From NCBI RefSeq assembly GCF_003949795.1, contig NZ_RPRY01000036.1:1-35093 (forward strand): a DNA stretch of 35,093 bases. The letters are read 5' to 3'. Under the pieces are notes generated by a model. That model did not search any database, was not told the origin of the DNA, and was given only the letters and a program-made list of their open reading frames with translations. Source of the stretch: Streptomyces sp. WAC06614. Lineage in GTDB: Bacteria; Actinomycetota; Actinomycetes; Streptomycetales; Streptomycetaceae. Shown here in pieces: positions 23,066-31,570 of the stretch; within the stretch, counting starts at the first letter, position 1, and every line of letters starts with the position of its first letter. Position numbers and translations under genes: made by a program.

Positions 23066-23518
23066 ATGCTGATGCGGACCGATCCCTTCCGTGAACTGGA
23101 CCGACTCAGCCAGCAGCTCTTCAACGGCGCACAGCGCCCTGCGGCGATGCCGATGGACGCCTGGCGCGAGGACGGCTCGGTCTGGGTCACGTTCGACCTG
23201 CCGGGCGTGGACCCCGACTCGGTGGACGTGAACGTCGAGAACGATGCGCTGACCGTCCGGGCCGAACGGAAGTCGGAGATCAAGGAAGGCGCCGAGGCGC
23301 TGATCACCGAACGCCCCACCGGCACCTTCACCCGGCAGCTGTTCCTCGGCGAGACGCTGGACACCGAGCACATCGAGGCCACGTACGACGCCGGCGTACT
23401 GAGCCTGCGCATCCCGGTGGCCGAGCAGACCAAGCCGCGCAAGATCGAGGTCAACACCGGCGGCAACCGCGCGGAGCTGCAGTCGCACTCGCAGTCGGAG
23501 TCGGAGTCGGAATCGTAA
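23066..23518 (+). CDS. Hsp20 small heat-shock protein
   Basis: A 150-residue alpha-crystallin-type chaperone that binds unfolding proteins without ATP. The alpha-crystallin domain runs from about 33 to 133 ([60 protein letters not shown]). It is of the Hsp18 type. The tail [12 protein letters not shown] is a low-complexity Ser/Glu run. The ATG at 23066 has AAGGAGG ten bases upstream; a second ATG two codons on is possible. Regulation by heat through HspR is indicated by the operator and promoter just upstream. Confidence 0.93.
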   Translation: MLMRTDPFRELDRLSQQLFNGAQRPAAMPMDAWREDGSVWVTFDLPGVDPDSVDVNVENDALTVRAERKSEIKEGAEALITERPTGTFTRQLFLGETLDTEHIEATYDAGVLSLRIPVAEQTKPRKIEVNTGGNRAELQSHSQSESESES

Positions 23519-23556
23519 GAGAACCCGAGTGCCGACCGGCCCGGAGGCACTCCCGA

Positions 23557-23591
23557 CCGGCCCTGCGGCCCCCATCGGGCCGCAGGGCCGG
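23557..23591. terminator. Strong hairpin between convergent hsp20 and DUF5335 genes
   Basis: A perfect 15-base stem, CCGGCCCTGCGGCCC and GGGCCGCAGGGCCGG, with loop CCATC, between stops at 23518 and 23614. No T run. It probably stops transcription from both sides. Confidence 0.75.
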
Positions 23592-23613
23592 CGCGCTCGA
23601 TCCCCGGACGGGC

Positions 23614-23982
23614 TCAGGACTCCGTTTCCGCGCCGGACGCCACCGGGAAGAAGCTGATCAAGGTCGCGGCGCCTTCCTCGTCCAGCACCTGAACGGCCGC
23701 CTCGGGGACGCCCAACGTCGCGACGTCGATCTCCTTGGGGTGCTGCACCATGTGCCGCAGCACGACGGGGTACTGCGACGACCGTCCACCCACGGCGACG
23801 ATCACCACGTCGTCCTTGGGGTCGTAGCCGAGGTACGAGAAGGGCAGTCGCTGCGCTTCGTACTGGTGGCCGATCTCCGGGTCCAGCACCTCGATGGTGA
23901 CGCTTTCCCCGGCATGGGCTTCGGTGAGCTCGTCGAGCGCGGTCGTCCAGCCGCTGCGGTCGAGCGAGGGCGTCTCAGCCAT
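23614..23982 (-). CDS. DUF5335 family protein
   Basis: A 122-residue cytoplasmic protein. VTIEVLDPEIGHQYEAQRLP, LGYDPKDDVVIVAVGG and YPVVLRHMVQHPKEI are typical of DUF5335, a family of unknown function that I recall near stress and heat-shock genes in actinobacteria. No catalytic motif is visible. The ATG at 23982 has AAGGAGG eight bases upstream; the longer frame to 24129 is not supported. It sits between two Hsp20 genes, so a role in stress response is likely but unproven. Confidence 0.8.
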   Translation of the reverse strand: MAETPSLDRSGWTTALDELTEAHAGESVTIEVLDPEIGHQYEAQRLPFSYLGYDPKDDVVIVAVGGRSSQYPVVLRHMVQHPKEIDVATLGVPEAAVQVLDEEGAATLISFFPVASGAETES

Positions 23983-24091
23983 GGCGTCGATCCTCCTTAC
24001 GCCAGTTTGTCCACCTGTCGGAAGGGCGTTGCGGCCGGGCGCCGCCGCCGCACACACTGGGCCGACCCACTCCCGTGAGAAAGGCTCAGTC

Positions 24092-24241
24092 ATGGGCGAG
24101 CACGTGCACGTCCGTGTACAGGACGGCATGGACGTCTCCGCGACCGGTCAACTGGTCGAGACCTACCGATGCCGTTGCGGCGACACCTGGACCAAGATCT
24201 ACCCGGTCGAAGGCGGTGCAAGGGACGGACTGCCCGGCTGA
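24092..24241 (+). CDS. Small protein of 49 residues, unknown function
   Basis: The product starts MGEHVHVRVQDGMDVSATGQ and contains YRCRCGDTWTKIY, with two cysteines as CRC that might bind metal with nearby histidines. Third-position G/C is high and the ATG at 24092 has GAGAAAGG upstream. It is divergent from the DUF5335 gene, about 110 bases apart, in the stress island. Family not recognised. Confidence 0.6.
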   Translation: MGEHVHVRVQDGMDVSATGQLVETYRCRCGDTWTKIYPVEGGARDGLPG

Positions 24242-24289
24242 CGGGTCCGCCCTGTGCGCGACGCGGGTCGTTCGCGACCGACGTACGTC

Positions 24290-24871
24290 CTACGCCACGT
24301 CCCCCGTGAGTCCTTGGCCCTGCATGCCCGTGTCTCCCCGTCTCCCCTGCATGCTGGTGTCTGCTTGCCTGCCCTCCATCCCGCCGCCGGGCGTACTCTT
24401 CGAGCCCTGACTCCGAAGCTCGATCTTGTGCCGCTTGCCTTCGGCCTTCTTGGGGATGCGCAGCGTGAGCAGGCCGTCGCTGAGGTCCGCCTCGCACTCC
24501 TCCGCGTTCACCGCGGCGGGCAGGGTGGTGCGGTACAGGAACTTTCCCGTCCTGCGGGACAGGACCTTGCCCTGCTGTTCCTCGGAGATCTCGCCGGAGA
24601 TGCTCAGCTCGTTCCCGTCGACCTCGATGTTCACGTTGTCGGCCGGGACACCGGGCAGCTCCATCCGCACGACGTACGCGTCGCCGGTCTCCGTCTCCTC
24701 CGCCATCGGAAGCCAGTGACCGCTTTCACCGGGGGCCGGAACCGCCGCCTGCTCCAGCAGCCGCCCCATCTCGCCCCACATGTTCTCGAAGTCCCGGAAC
24801 GGGTCCATCGACCCCCACGCCGGACGCAGCCGCTCGGACAGGCCGCCGCCGCGTCGAATGGGAAGCGCCAT
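24290..24871 (-). CDS. Second Hsp20 small heat-shock protein, with repetitive tail
   Basis: A 193-residue alpha-crystallin-type chaperone. The N-terminus MALPIRRGGGLSERLRPAW and DPFRDFENMWGEMGRLLEQA is the usual Hsp20 start; the crystallin domain (about 58-155) has YVVRMELPGVPADNVNIEVD, FLYRTTLPAAVNAEECEADL and DGLLTLRIPKKAEGKRHKIEL. After residue 160 comes a Met/Gln/Gly/Arg tail with near-repeats (MEGRQADTS, MQGRRGDTG, MQGQG) not usual for the family. The ATG at 24871 has GGAGG seven bases upstream; the ATG at 24886 would use that same site as coding sequence. I see no HspR site in front of it, so its control may differ from the other hsp20. Confidence 0.9.
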   Translation of the reverse strand: MALPIRRGGGLSERLRPAWGSMDPFRDFENMWGEMGRLLEQAAVPAPGESGHWLPMAEETETGDAYVVRMELPGVPADNVNIEVDGNELSISGEISEEQQGKVLSRRTGKFLYRTTLPAAVNAEECEADLSDGLLTLRIPKKAEGKRHKIELRSQGSKSTPGGGMEGRQADTSMQGRRGDTGMQGQGLTGDVA

Positions 24872-24990
24872 CGTCAACACCTCCATGTCGTCGATGACAG
24901 GCGACTGTCCGCCCCACCGCCCGATAAACCGCCACCCCCGCTCACGATGCGGGTCGCAGCGCCAGGACGCCGGCCGGCACGAGGGAGGGA

Positions 24991-25794
24991 TCAGCCGTCC
25001 GTGGGCGCCGCGTCGTGGTAGGGGTTGCGGGGTGGGTCGACGGGGTTCACGGTGGCGACCTCCAGGGTCGGGACCGGGCGGTCGGCGGCGACGACATCGC
25101 CCCGCCAGACGCCGGTGACCTCGACCCAGGTGTCGCCGGCCGGTGCCTGCACGCCGCGCATCTCCACGCGCAGGGTCCGCGCGTCGGCCGCGCAGCAGCT
25201 GAGTTTGAGGCGGTTGAGGTACCAGGTGCCCGGGGTCCTGCCGGCGGAGGCGAACCCGAGCAGCCGGACCGTACGGCCGCGGAGGGTGTTCGGCGCGTGC
25301 ACGGAGCGTCCGACGAAATCCTCCAGGGCGAGGGGGGTGACGGCCGCGTCCGGCAGTTCCTCGTAGGCGGCCCGCTCCACGCCGGCCGCGGCCCGGTCCC
25401 GGGAGGCGGTGTACGAGCCGAGCGCCGGCGGGGCGATGAACATCAGGGTGAGGGCGGGCGCGGCGAGGAGCCAGGCGACGTGCGAGGCGCCTCCGTGGCC
25501 GTGGTCCACGGGCCCTTCTGCGTGGTCGTCCGGTTCCGCCTCTGCGTGATCGTCCAGCGGCTGCCGTACGCGGCGCACCACCTCGGCTCCCAGCCCCGCG
25601 AGGCCGAGGGCGAGCAGCAGTACGCCGGACGCGATGAGGTACGGCCGCAGGCCTTCCTTGACGTACCGGAGGTAGACGTCGCTGCGCACGGTGGTGTGCA
25701 GCAGGCCGGTGCCGGTCAGCGCCAGCAGGACGGGCGGCCCGAGGCCGCTCAACAGCCCCGGCCGTGCCGCGCGGGCGGGGGGTCGTCCGGTCAC
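24991..25794 (-). CDS. TIGR03943/DUF1980-type membrane protein, permease partner
   Basis: A 267-residue protein with two N-terminal membrane helices (about 15-40, 48-68), a His/Asp-rich loop (DDHAEAEPDDHAEGPVDHGHGG, metal-like), a further helix (about 105-125) and a C-terminal outside domain with LLGFASAGRTPGTWYLNRLKLSCCAADA. This matches the TIGR03943 family (YcgQ-like), always paired with a DUF318 permease. The His-rich loop fits a metal-related role. The GTG at 25794 overlaps the permease stop by four bases, so both are co-translated. The substrate is not established; zinc is suggested by the locus. Confidence 0.8.
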   Translation of the reverse strand: MTGRPPARAARPGLLSGLGPPVLLALTGTGLLHTTVRSDVYLRYVKEGLRPYLIASGVLLLALGLAGLGAEVVRRVRQPLDDHAEAEPDDHAEGPVDHGHGGASHVAWLLAAPALTLMFIAPPALGSYTASRDRAAAGVERAAYEELPDAAVTPLALEDFVGRSVHAPNTLRGRTVRLLGFASAGRTPGTWYLNRLKLSCCAADARTLRVEMRGVQAPAGDTWVEVTGVWRGDVVAADRPVPTLEVATVNPVDPPRNPYHDAAPTDG

Positions 25795-26837
25795 AGGAAC
25801 AGACCTCCGACGAGTACGCAGCACAGGATCGCCACGACGAACGTGCCGGTGCAGAACCGCACCGCGAACGCCCTCCCGAAGGCGCCCGACTGCAAGGCGA
25901 TCAGTTTCATGTCGACCATCGGGCCCACCACCATGAAGGCGAGGCGGGCGGTGGGCGAGAAGCCGGTGAACGAGGACGCGACGAACGCGTCCGCCTCCGA
26001 GCACACCGACAGCAGGACCGCGAGCGCCGCCGCCACCAGGACGCCCAGCCAGGGAGAACCGGAGAAGGCGTCCAGGACGGACGGCGGTACGAGGACGTTG
26101 AAGGTCGCCGCGGCCATGGCGCCGACCACCAGGAACCCGCCCGCCTGCAGGAAGTCGTGCTGCAGCCCGCGCCGGAAGGCCTCCAGCCGGCCGACGCCGG
26201 ACGCGTGCTCCGCGTGCCCGGTCGGCAGCCGCAGCCACTCCTCGCGCCCCCACCGGACCCACAGCCAGCCCATGACGACCGAGGTGACGAGCGAGGCGGC
26301 GAGCCGCGCGGCCACCATCTCGGGCCTGCCGGGGAACGCGATCGCGGTCGAGACGAGCACCACCGGGTTGACGGCGGGCGCGGCGAGCAGGAACGTCAGC
26401 GCGGCCGCCGGAGGCACGCCCCGGCGCATCAGACTGCCCGCGACCGGCACCGAGGCGCACTCGCAGCCCGGCAGCACCACACCGGCGGCACCGGCCACCG
26501 GAACGGCGAGTACGGGGTTGCGGGGCAGGACCTTGGCGAAGACCCGGGCGGGGACGAACGCGCCGATGGCCGCCGAGACGACGGTGCCCAGCAGCAGGAA
26601 GGGGACGCCCTGGACGACGACGGCCAACAGCAGCGTCCGCCACGCCTCGAACGCCGCGAGCCCGAAGCGTTGCTCCAGCCACGGTCCGGCGAGCACCGCG
26701 ACCACCACGGCCCCGACCAGGGCCGAGCCGGCCCTGCCGGTCGCCGGCCGGCGCCGGCGCCCCGGGGCGTCCTCGCCGTCATCGGGGCCCAGCGGGCGCG
26801 GTGGTGCCGTCGCCGCCCTTGCCGAGCCCTCGACCAC
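25791..26837 (-). CDS. DUF318/ArsP-type permease
   Basis: A 348-residue membrane protein with about eight to ten helices. AGVVLPGCECASVPVAGSLMRRG and FLLAAPAVNPVVLVST are the family's signature with two cysteines (CEC), and SVCSEADAFVASSF with MVVGPMVDMKLIAL follows near the end. Relatives include YcgR of Bacillus and the ArsP organoarsenical exporter. The GTG at 26837 is chosen because GGGAAGG lies upstream and the longer frame to 26948 is unlike a protein. It lies downstream of rpmB and rpsN on the same strand and probably belongs to the Zur unit, with a 258-base gap in between. Confidence 0.82.
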   Translation of the reverse strand: MVEGSARAATAPPRPLGPDDGEDAPGRRRRPATGRAGSALVGAVVVAVLAGPWLEQRFGLAAFEAWRTLLLAVVVQGVPFLLLGTVVSAAIGAFVPARVFAKVLPRNPVLAVPVAGAAGVVLPGCECASVPVAGSLMRRGVPPAAALTFLLAAPAVNPVVLVSTAIAFPGRPEMVAARLAASLVTSVVMGWLWVRWGREEWLRLPTGHAEHASGVGRLEAFRRGLQHDFLQAGGFLVVGAMAAATFNVLVPPSVLDAFSGSPWLGVLVAAALAVLLSVCSEADAFVASSFTGFSPTARLAFMVVGPMVDMKLIALQSGAFGRAFAVRFCTGTFVVAILCCVLVGGLFL

Positions 26838-27020
26838 GCTGCACCTTCCCTCTCGACGTCGCGGCGCGGGGGAACGCGCCCGGCCCGCCCCGAGGGGGCC
26901 GGGCGCGAGCGGGGACACAGTAGCCGACGGCCTCCCCGGAGGCGCCATGCGGCGGCCCGGCCGCCCGGGGCGACGCCGTCGGCGCTGATGCCCGGACGGC
27001 GCACCGCGCCCGCATCCCGC

Positions 27021-27070
27021 CGGCGAGGGGGCCCACGTCGGCGAGGGGGCCCGCCGGCGAGGGGGGCCCC
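27021..27070. repeat. Three tandem copies of a G-rich 14-base unit
   Basis: CGGCGAGGGGGCCC at 27021-27034 and 27039-27052, and a slightly longer copy at 27055-27070. It lies in the 258-base gap between permease start and rpsN stop. The remainder of that gap shows only GC-rich sequence and no convincing promoter. Confidence 0.8.
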
Positions 27071-27095
27071 GCGTCCGAGCGGCCGGTCGCCGGTC

Positions 27096-27401
27096 CTACC
27101 AGGACGACTTGGTGACTCCGGGCAGGAACCCGGAGTGCGCCTGTTCACGCATCCGGACGCGGGAGAGACCGAACTTCCGCAGGTGGCCACGGGGGCGACC
27201 GTCGACGCCGTCGCGGTTGCGCACCCGAGTGGCGCTCGCATCGCGCGGCTGCTTGCGCAGTTCCGCCAGCGCCGCGTCCCGTTCGGCCTGCGTCGAGGAA
27301 GGCCGCCGCAGGACGTCCTTGAGCGCGGCGCGCCTCGCGGCGTACCGCTGGACGATCGCCTTGCGCTTCTCGTTCCGGGCGATCTTGCTCTTCTTGGCCA
27401 T
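27096..27401 (-). CDS. rpsN: 30S ribosomal protein S14, zinc-independent copy
   Basis: A 101-residue S14. [20 protein letters not shown], then [20 protein letters not shown] and [17 protein letters not shown] are typical. It contains no cysteine, so it lacks the CxxC pairs that bind zinc in the short form. Such copies replace the zinc-binding protein when zinc is scarce. The ATG at 27401 overlaps the rpmB stop by one base (TGATG), so the two are coupled. Confidence 0.95.
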   Translation of the reverse strand: MAKKSKIARNEKRKAIVQRYAARRAALKDVLRRPSSTQAERDAALAELRKQPRDASATRVRNRDGVDGRPRGHLRKFGLSRVRMREQAHSGFLPGVTKSSW

Positions 27402-27637
27402 CAGACCTTCACCCCCCGGGCGCGGATCCGGGCGACCGCGGCCTCGATGCCGATGGCGTCGACGGTCTTGATCGCCTTCGCGCTCAGGGTCAGGCGGACG
27501 TGGCGTCCTTCGCTCGGGAGCCAGTAGCGCTTGCGCTGGATGTTGGGGTCGAAGCGGCGGGACGTGCGCCTGTGGGAGTGGGAGACGGTGTTGCCGAAGC
27601 CGGGCGCGGCGCCGGTCAGCTGGCAGTGGGCGGACAA
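27401..27637 (-). CDS. rpmB: 50S ribosomal protein L28, zinc-independent copy
   Basis: A 78-residue L28: [20 protein letters not shown], then [20 protein letters not shown] and a C-terminal [15 protein letters not shown]. Only one cysteine is present, against the CxxC pairs of the zinc form. The start is TTG at 27637; it gives the normal length, with a GGCAGG some nine bases upstream. It is the first gene of the minus-strand unit leaving the Zur box. Confidence 0.93.
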   Translation of the reverse strand: MSAHCQLTGAAPGFGNTVSHSHRRTSRRFDPNIQRKRYWLPSEGRHVRLTLSAKAIKTVDAIGIEAAVARIRARGVKV

Positions 27638-27672
27638 GGTGCTACCTGCCCCTCTCGTGACGGAAGCGGTTA

Positions 27673-27700
27673 TTGGAAATGATTTCCATTGCCGTATAGT
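27673..27700 (+). promoter_or_regulatory. rpmG promoter, leaderless
   Basis: TTGGAA (27673-27678), 16 bases, TATAGT (27695-27700). The rpmG ATG begins at 27707, seven bases after the -10, where the transcript should start, so the mRNA probably has no leader. The Zur box covers the -35. Confidence 0.65.
27674..27688. promoter_or_regulatory. Zur box
   Basis: TGGAAATGATTTCCA, a perfect 7-1-7 palindrome matching the Streptomyces Zur consensus TGAAAATGATTTTCA except for two symmetric changes. It lies between rpmB (minus) and rpmG (plus). With zinc present, Zur would bind here and block both directions. Confidence 0.9.
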
Positions 27701-27706
27701 AGCGGC

Positions 27707-27871
27707 ATGGCTCGCAACGAAGTACGCCCGATCGTCAAGCTCCGCTCCACGGCCGGCACCGGCTACACCTACGTCACCCGCAAGAACCGGCGGAACGACC
27801 CGGACCGCATGGTGCTGCGCAAGTTCGACCCGGTGGTCCGCCGGCACGTCGACTTCCGCGAAGAGCGCTGA
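27707..27871 (+). CDS. rpmG: 50S ribosomal protein L33, zinc-independent copy
   Basis: A 54-residue L33: [20 protein letters not shown] and [20 protein letters not shown] are diagnostic. No cysteine, so it is the zinc-free form. The ATG at 27707 has no ribosome site and sits at the expected transcript start. It opens the plus-strand unit rpmG-rpmE2-cobW-rpsR. Confidence 0.95.
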   Translation: MARNEVRPIVKLRSTAGTGYTYVTRKNRRNDPDRMVLRKFDPVVRRHVDFREER

Positions 27872-27902
27872 CCCCCGCCCCTCCTGTCCGAAGGACACCG
27901 CC

Positions 27903-28151
27903 ATGAAGCCCGGCATCCACCCCGCCTACGGCCCCGTCGTCTTCCGCGACAAGGCCGCCGACTTCGCCTTCCTCACCCGCTCGACCGCCACCGGCGAGAA
28001 GACGGTGGAGTGGGAGGACGGCAACACCTACCCCGTCATCGACGTGGAGATCTCCTCGCAGAGCCACCCCTTCTACACCGGCACCGCCCGTGTCCTGGAC
28101 ACCGCCGGCCGCGTCGAGCGCTTCCAGCGCCGCTACGGGAGCAAGCCGTGA
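27903..28151 (+). CDS. rpmE2: 50S ribosomal protein L31 type B, zinc-independent copy
   Basis: An 82-residue L31[41 protein letters not shown] and [20 protein letters not shown]. It has no cysteine. In Bacillus and Streptomyces this form displaces the zinc-carrying L31, which frees zinc in the cell. The ATG at 27903 has AAGGA upstream. Its stop overlaps the next gene's GTG by four bases. Confidence 0.95.
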   Translation: MKPGIHPAYGPVVFRDKAADFAFLTRSTATGEKTVEWEDGNTYPVIDVEISSQSHPFYTGTARVLDTAGRVERFQRRYGSKP

Positions 28152-29293
28152 CCCTGCCCGTCGTCATCGTCGGCGGGCTCCACGCGGACGCCCGCCAGGA
28201 GGTCGTGGACCGGCTGCTGCACACCGTGCCCGGCAGCGTCGCCCTCCACCACGACCTCGCCACGGCAGCACAGGGCACGGTGCAGCGCGTGGTGCGCGAC
28301 GCCTCGGGAGAGCGGTCCCGGGGCGAGACACCCCTGGTCAACGACTGCGCCTGCTGCGCCCTGCGCGAGGACCTGGTCCCCGAGCTGGAACGGCTGGCCG
28401 GCAGCGGCCTGACCCGGCTGGCCGTCGTGGAGCTGTGGGACTCCGTCGAGCCCAGGGCGATGGCCGAGGTCGTCGCCGCGCACGGCGCCGGCGTGCTCGA
28501 CCTCACCGGCGTGATCACCGCCGTGGACCCGGCGCTGGTCCTGGCGTACCTCGCCAACGGCGACGACCTGGCCGACGCGGGTCTCGCCGCAGCCGCCACC
28601 GACCGGCGCACCGTCGGAGACACCTGGGCGCGGCAGCTCGAGTACGCGCCCGTACTGGCCCTCGTCGACAGCGGCGGAGCCGACGACGAGGACCGCGCCC
28701 TGCTGGCCCAGCTCCACCCCACCGCTCGACGGGTGGATGCCGCGTCCGGCGAGCTGGCGCGGGCGGCCTTCGCCGGGTTCGACGTGGAAGCGGCGGCCGC
28801 CGCCCAGCATCCGGCCTGCGCCCTGCTGCCCCAGGAGGCGGAGGAGGCAGGAGTGGCGACCTTCGTCTGGCACCGGCGCCGCCCCTTCCACCCCGAGCGC
28901 CTCTACGACGCCCTGGAGGACCTCTGCTGCGCCGCCGCCCGCAGCCGCGGCCGGTTCTGGCTCGCCGACCGTCCGGACACCCTGCTGGCCTGGGATTCCG
29001 CGGGCGGCGCCCTGTGCGTGGAGAACGTCGGCCCCTGGCTGGCCTCCCTGCCGGACGCCGCCTGGGAACTGGTCCCGCCGATGCGCAGGGCCGCGGCCTC
29101 GCTCGACTGGCATCCCGACCACGGCGACTGCTGCCAGCACCTCGTCTTCACCTCCCCCGGCCTCGATCGCCAGGGCCTGGAACAGCTCCTGGAGTCCTGC
29201 CTGCTGACCGACGCCGAGTACGCGGCGGGACCCGAGGCCTGGAGGTCCCTGCCCGCGGCAGCCTTCGACTCCCTCCTCGACCCCGTCCCGTAA
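28148..29293 (+). CDS. CobW/YciC-type zinc-regulon protein with altered P-loop
   Basis: A 381-residue member of the CobW/G3E GTPase superfamily, whose zinc-related members are GTP-dependent metallochaperones. It keeps the metal site CxCC in [20 protein letters not shown], the line [20 protein letters not shown] and a C-terminal CobW-C domain ([29 protein letters not shown]). The Walker A loop expected at the N-terminus (GxxGxGKT) is replaced by [12 protein letters not shown], so the usual GTP-binding lysine is missing. The GTG at 28148 overlaps the rpmE2 stop. Being coupled to L31B and under the Zur box, it should act in zinc starvation. Whether it binds a nucleotide is open. Confidence 0.88.
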   Translation: MTLPVVIVGGLHADARQEVVDRLLHTVPGSVALHHDLATAAQGTVQRVVRDASGERSRGETPLVNDCACCALREDLVPELERLAGSGLTRLAVVELWDSVEPRAMAEVVAAHGAGVLDLTGVITAVDPALVLAYLANGDDLADAGLAAAATDRRTVGDTWARQLEYAPVLALVDSGGADDEDRALLAQLHPTARRVDAASGELARAAFAGFDVEAAAAAQHPACALLPQEAEEAGVATFVWHRRRPFHPERLYDALEDLCCAAARSRGRFWLADRPDTLLAWDSAGGALCVENVGPWLASLPDAAWELVPPMRRAAASLDWHPDHGDCCQHLVFTSPGLDRQGLEQLLESCLLTDAEYAAGPEAWRSLPAAAFDSLLDPVP

Positions 29294-29334
29294 GCCTCGT
29301 ACCCGCCGACACTCGACCACCCCGAGGAACGCCC

Positions 29335-29571
29335 ATGGCCCGCCGCCAGAACCCCCTCAAGCCGCTCAAGGCCCGTCCCAACCCGCTGGACGCGGCAGGG
29401 ATCACCTCCATCGACTACAAGGACACCGACCTGTTGCGGAAGTTCATCTCCGACCGCGGCAAGATCCGCAGCCGCCGCGTCACCCGCGTCACCACCCAGC
29501 AGCAGCGCCAACTGGCCACGGCGATCAAGAACGCCCGAGAGATGGCACTGCTGCCCTACGGCACCCGATAG
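29335..29571 (+). CDS. rpsR: 30S ribosomal protein S18, second copy
   Basis: A 78-residue S18: [60 protein letters not shown]. There is no cysteine, unlike S18 forms that carry a zinc site. The ATG at 29335 has GAGGAA upstream, 41 bases after cobW. It is the last gene of the plus-strand Zur unit and ends 14 bases before the convergent response regulator. Confidence 0.94.
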   Translation: MARRQNPLKPLKARPNPLDAAGITSIDYKDTDLLRKFISDRGKIRSRRVTRVTTQQQRQLATAIKNAREMALLPYGTR

Positions 29572-29585
29572 GGCCCGGCCCCGGC

Positions 29586-30248
29586 TCAGGTTCCGGGGAG
29601 GATACGGCGCGTCTCGTAGGCCCACATCGCGATCTCGACCCGGTTGCGGGCGCCGAGTTTGGCCATCAGGCTGGCCAGATGCGTCTTCACCGTGCTGAGG
29701 CTGATGTGCAGCGCATCGGCGATCTCGGTGTTGGTCAGCCCGCGAGCGACGGCGAGGAGCACCTGCTCCTCCCGCGCCGTGACGGGAGAGACCGGCTGGG
29801 CCATGGGCCGCCCCGCGGGCAGGTCCGCGAACGCCTGGAGCAGACGGACGGTGACGCTGGGCGCGATGAGCGCCTCACCGTCGGACGCCGACCGTACGGC
29901 CTGGGCCAGGAGGTCCGGTCCCGTGTCCTTGAGGAGGAATCCGCGGGCGCCGGCACGCAGTGCGCCGTAGACGTACTCGTCGAGGTCGAACGTGGTGATG
30001 ACGACCACGGCCGGCGGGTCGGCGACGCCCGGGCCGGCGACCAGCCGGGTGGCCTCGAGCCCGTCGAGTGCGGGCATGCATATGTCGAACAGACAGACGT
30101 CCGGGCGCAGTTCGCGGGCCAGACGTACCGCCTCCCGCCCGTCGGCGGCCTCGCCGACCACCTCGATGCCGGGCTGGGCGCTCAGTATCATCCGCAACCC
30201 GGTGCGGATGATCGTCTGGTCGTCAGCGACGAGGACGCGAATGGACAC
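29586..30248 (-). CDS. NarL/LuxR-type response regulator
   Basis: A 220-residue regulator. The receiver domain (1-120) has the acidic pair in VLVADDQTI, the phospho-acceptor Asp54 in LFDICMPALDG and Lys105 in FLLKDTGP. The C-terminal LuxR helix-turn-helix is VTAREEQVLLAVARGLTNTE then IADALHISLSTVKTHLASLM. The GTG at 30248 overlaps the kinase stop by 26 bases, so they form one operon. It may regulate the divergent MMPL gene. Confidence 0.95.
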   Translation of the reverse strand: MSIRVLVADDQTIIRTGLRMILSAQPGIEVVGEAADGREAVRLARELRPDVCLFDICMPALDGLEATRLVAGPGVADPPAVVVITTFDLDEYVYGALRAGARGFLLKDTGPDLLAQAVRSASDGEALIAPSVTVRLLQAFADLPAGRPMAQPVSPVTAREEQVLLAVARGLTNTEIADALHISLSTVKTHLASLMAKLGARNRVEIAMWAYETRRILPGT

Positions 30249-31395
30249 CGCTCTCGCCCCTCGCTCTCGGCAGTTCGGCCTCGACGTGCCAGCCCCGGTC
30301 GGTACCCGGCCCGGCTCGTAGTGTGCCGCCGAGCAGCGTCGCGCGCTCGCGCAATCCGGTAAGTCCGTATCCGTCGCGACCCCGGCCGGTGCGCCGGCCG
30401 TCGTCGTGCACGCTCACCCGCACCCTGTGTCGTTCCGCGGCGACCTGGACGACGACCTCGGTCGCGTCGACCGCATGGCGCAGCGCGTTGGTCACCGACT
30501 CCTGCACGATCCGGTAGACGGCCGCGTCCACGGCCGGGGGCAGCGCGTCCAGCTCGCCGTCGAGCCCCAGGTCGACCCTGAGGCGACCACCCGGGGTGCG
30601 CACCAGGCGCTCCAGATCCGCGACACCGGCAGGGGGCGCCAGCTCGGCGCCGACCCCGCGGTCGCGCAGCGCGGCGACCATGGCGCGCATTTCCTCCAGC
30701 GTGCGCGCCCCTTCCTCCTCGACCCCCTCCAGCGCCTCGACGGCGGCGGACGGGTCGGTGCCCGCGAGCACCCGGCCCGCCTGGGCGATGATCACCATGG
30801 CCGACACGTGGTGGGCCACCGTGTCGTGCAGTTCCCTGGCGAGCTGCTCCCGCTCGCGGGAGCGCACCTGGTCCAACTGCCGCTCGCGCGCGGTCACCCG
30901 GAACCGTACGGCGGCCCCGATCACGCCGGGCAGCAGCAGGAAGACGAGGCCCACGACCTTTTCGACGACCGGGGTCCCGTCCGCGACGACACACAGCGCG
31001 CCGACCGCGAGGACCACCGCGCCGCCCAGCACGATCTCGCGGCCCGATCCCCACCGGGGCAGCGCGTACACCAGCACGAGCACGACCGCGCCGGTGTACA
31101 GGCCGACGGGCTCGCCCGCCGCGGCGACGAGCGAGGCCACCGCGAGCAGGGCCACGGAGCCGAACGCCAGCGCCACCACCGCCAGCGGGCGGGTCCGGCG
31201 CCACAGGGGCAGCAGGCACAGCCATACGGCGGACACGACCGCCACCGGCCGCCACACGACGTGGTCGCGCAGGGTGGCCTCCAACCCCACACCGGCCAGG
31301 CCCACCACGAGCAGCGCCCGGTCCCGCCACACCCGGGCGGGCGCGTCGGGCGGCCGGGGTTCGGTCCACAGGGTTCGCAGGTCGTCTCGGAGCAC
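30223..31395 (-). CDS. Sensor histidine kinase of the NarL partner type
   Basis: A 390-residue membrane kinase. About six hydrophobic helices fill residues 25-165. The HisKA_3 motif LARELHDTVAHHVSAMVIIA carries the phosphorylated histidine, and the HATPase domain shows VQESVTNALRHA and GYGLTGLRERATLLGG. No extracellular sensor domain of size is visible, so it likely senses within the membrane. The GTG at 31395 is chosen because the upstream extension is low-complexity and antisense to the MMPL gene. It is divergent from MMPL across 175 bases; that gap contains a weak CCCCA/TGGGG inverted repeat near 31450-31470, a possible regulator site. Confidence 0.92.
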   Translation of the reverse strand: MLRDDLRTLWTEPRPPDAPARVWRDRALLVVGLAGVGLEATLRDHVVWRPVAVVSAVWLCLLPLWRRTRPLAVVALAFGSVALLAVASLVAAAGEPVGLYTGAVVLVLVYALPRWGSGREIVLGGAVVLAVGALCVVADGTPVVEKVVGLVFLLLPGVIGAAVRFRVTARERQLDQVRSREREQLARELHDTVAHHVSAMVIIAQAGRVLAGTDPSAAVEALEGVEEEGARTLEEMRAMVAALRDRGVGAELAPPAGVADLERLVRTPGGRLRVDLGLDGELDALPPAVDAAVYRIVQESVTNALRHAVDATEVVVQVAAERHRVRVSVHDDGRRTGRGRDGYGLTGLRERATLLGGTLRAGPGTDRGWHVEAELPRARGESGVHSRPRR

Positions 31396-31570
31396 GGTTC
31401 TCAGCGTAGGGACCGCGGCGTGCCGCGCATCGGCCGAAAGGACGGGTCCCCACTCCGACTTGGGGCCGACGGATCCGCGGCCCGCAGGCCGATGCCGCGG
31501 AGCGCCGTGGCGACGAGCCTCGGCATCGACGGCCGTACAAGGACGGCCGACGAGCTGGTTGGAGGACCCG

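Noticed and set aside
31450..31470. CCCCA/TGGGG inverted repeat between kinase and MMPL genes as an operator
   Set aside because: The arms are only five bases in a GC-rich background; mentioned in the kinase entry but not listed as a site.
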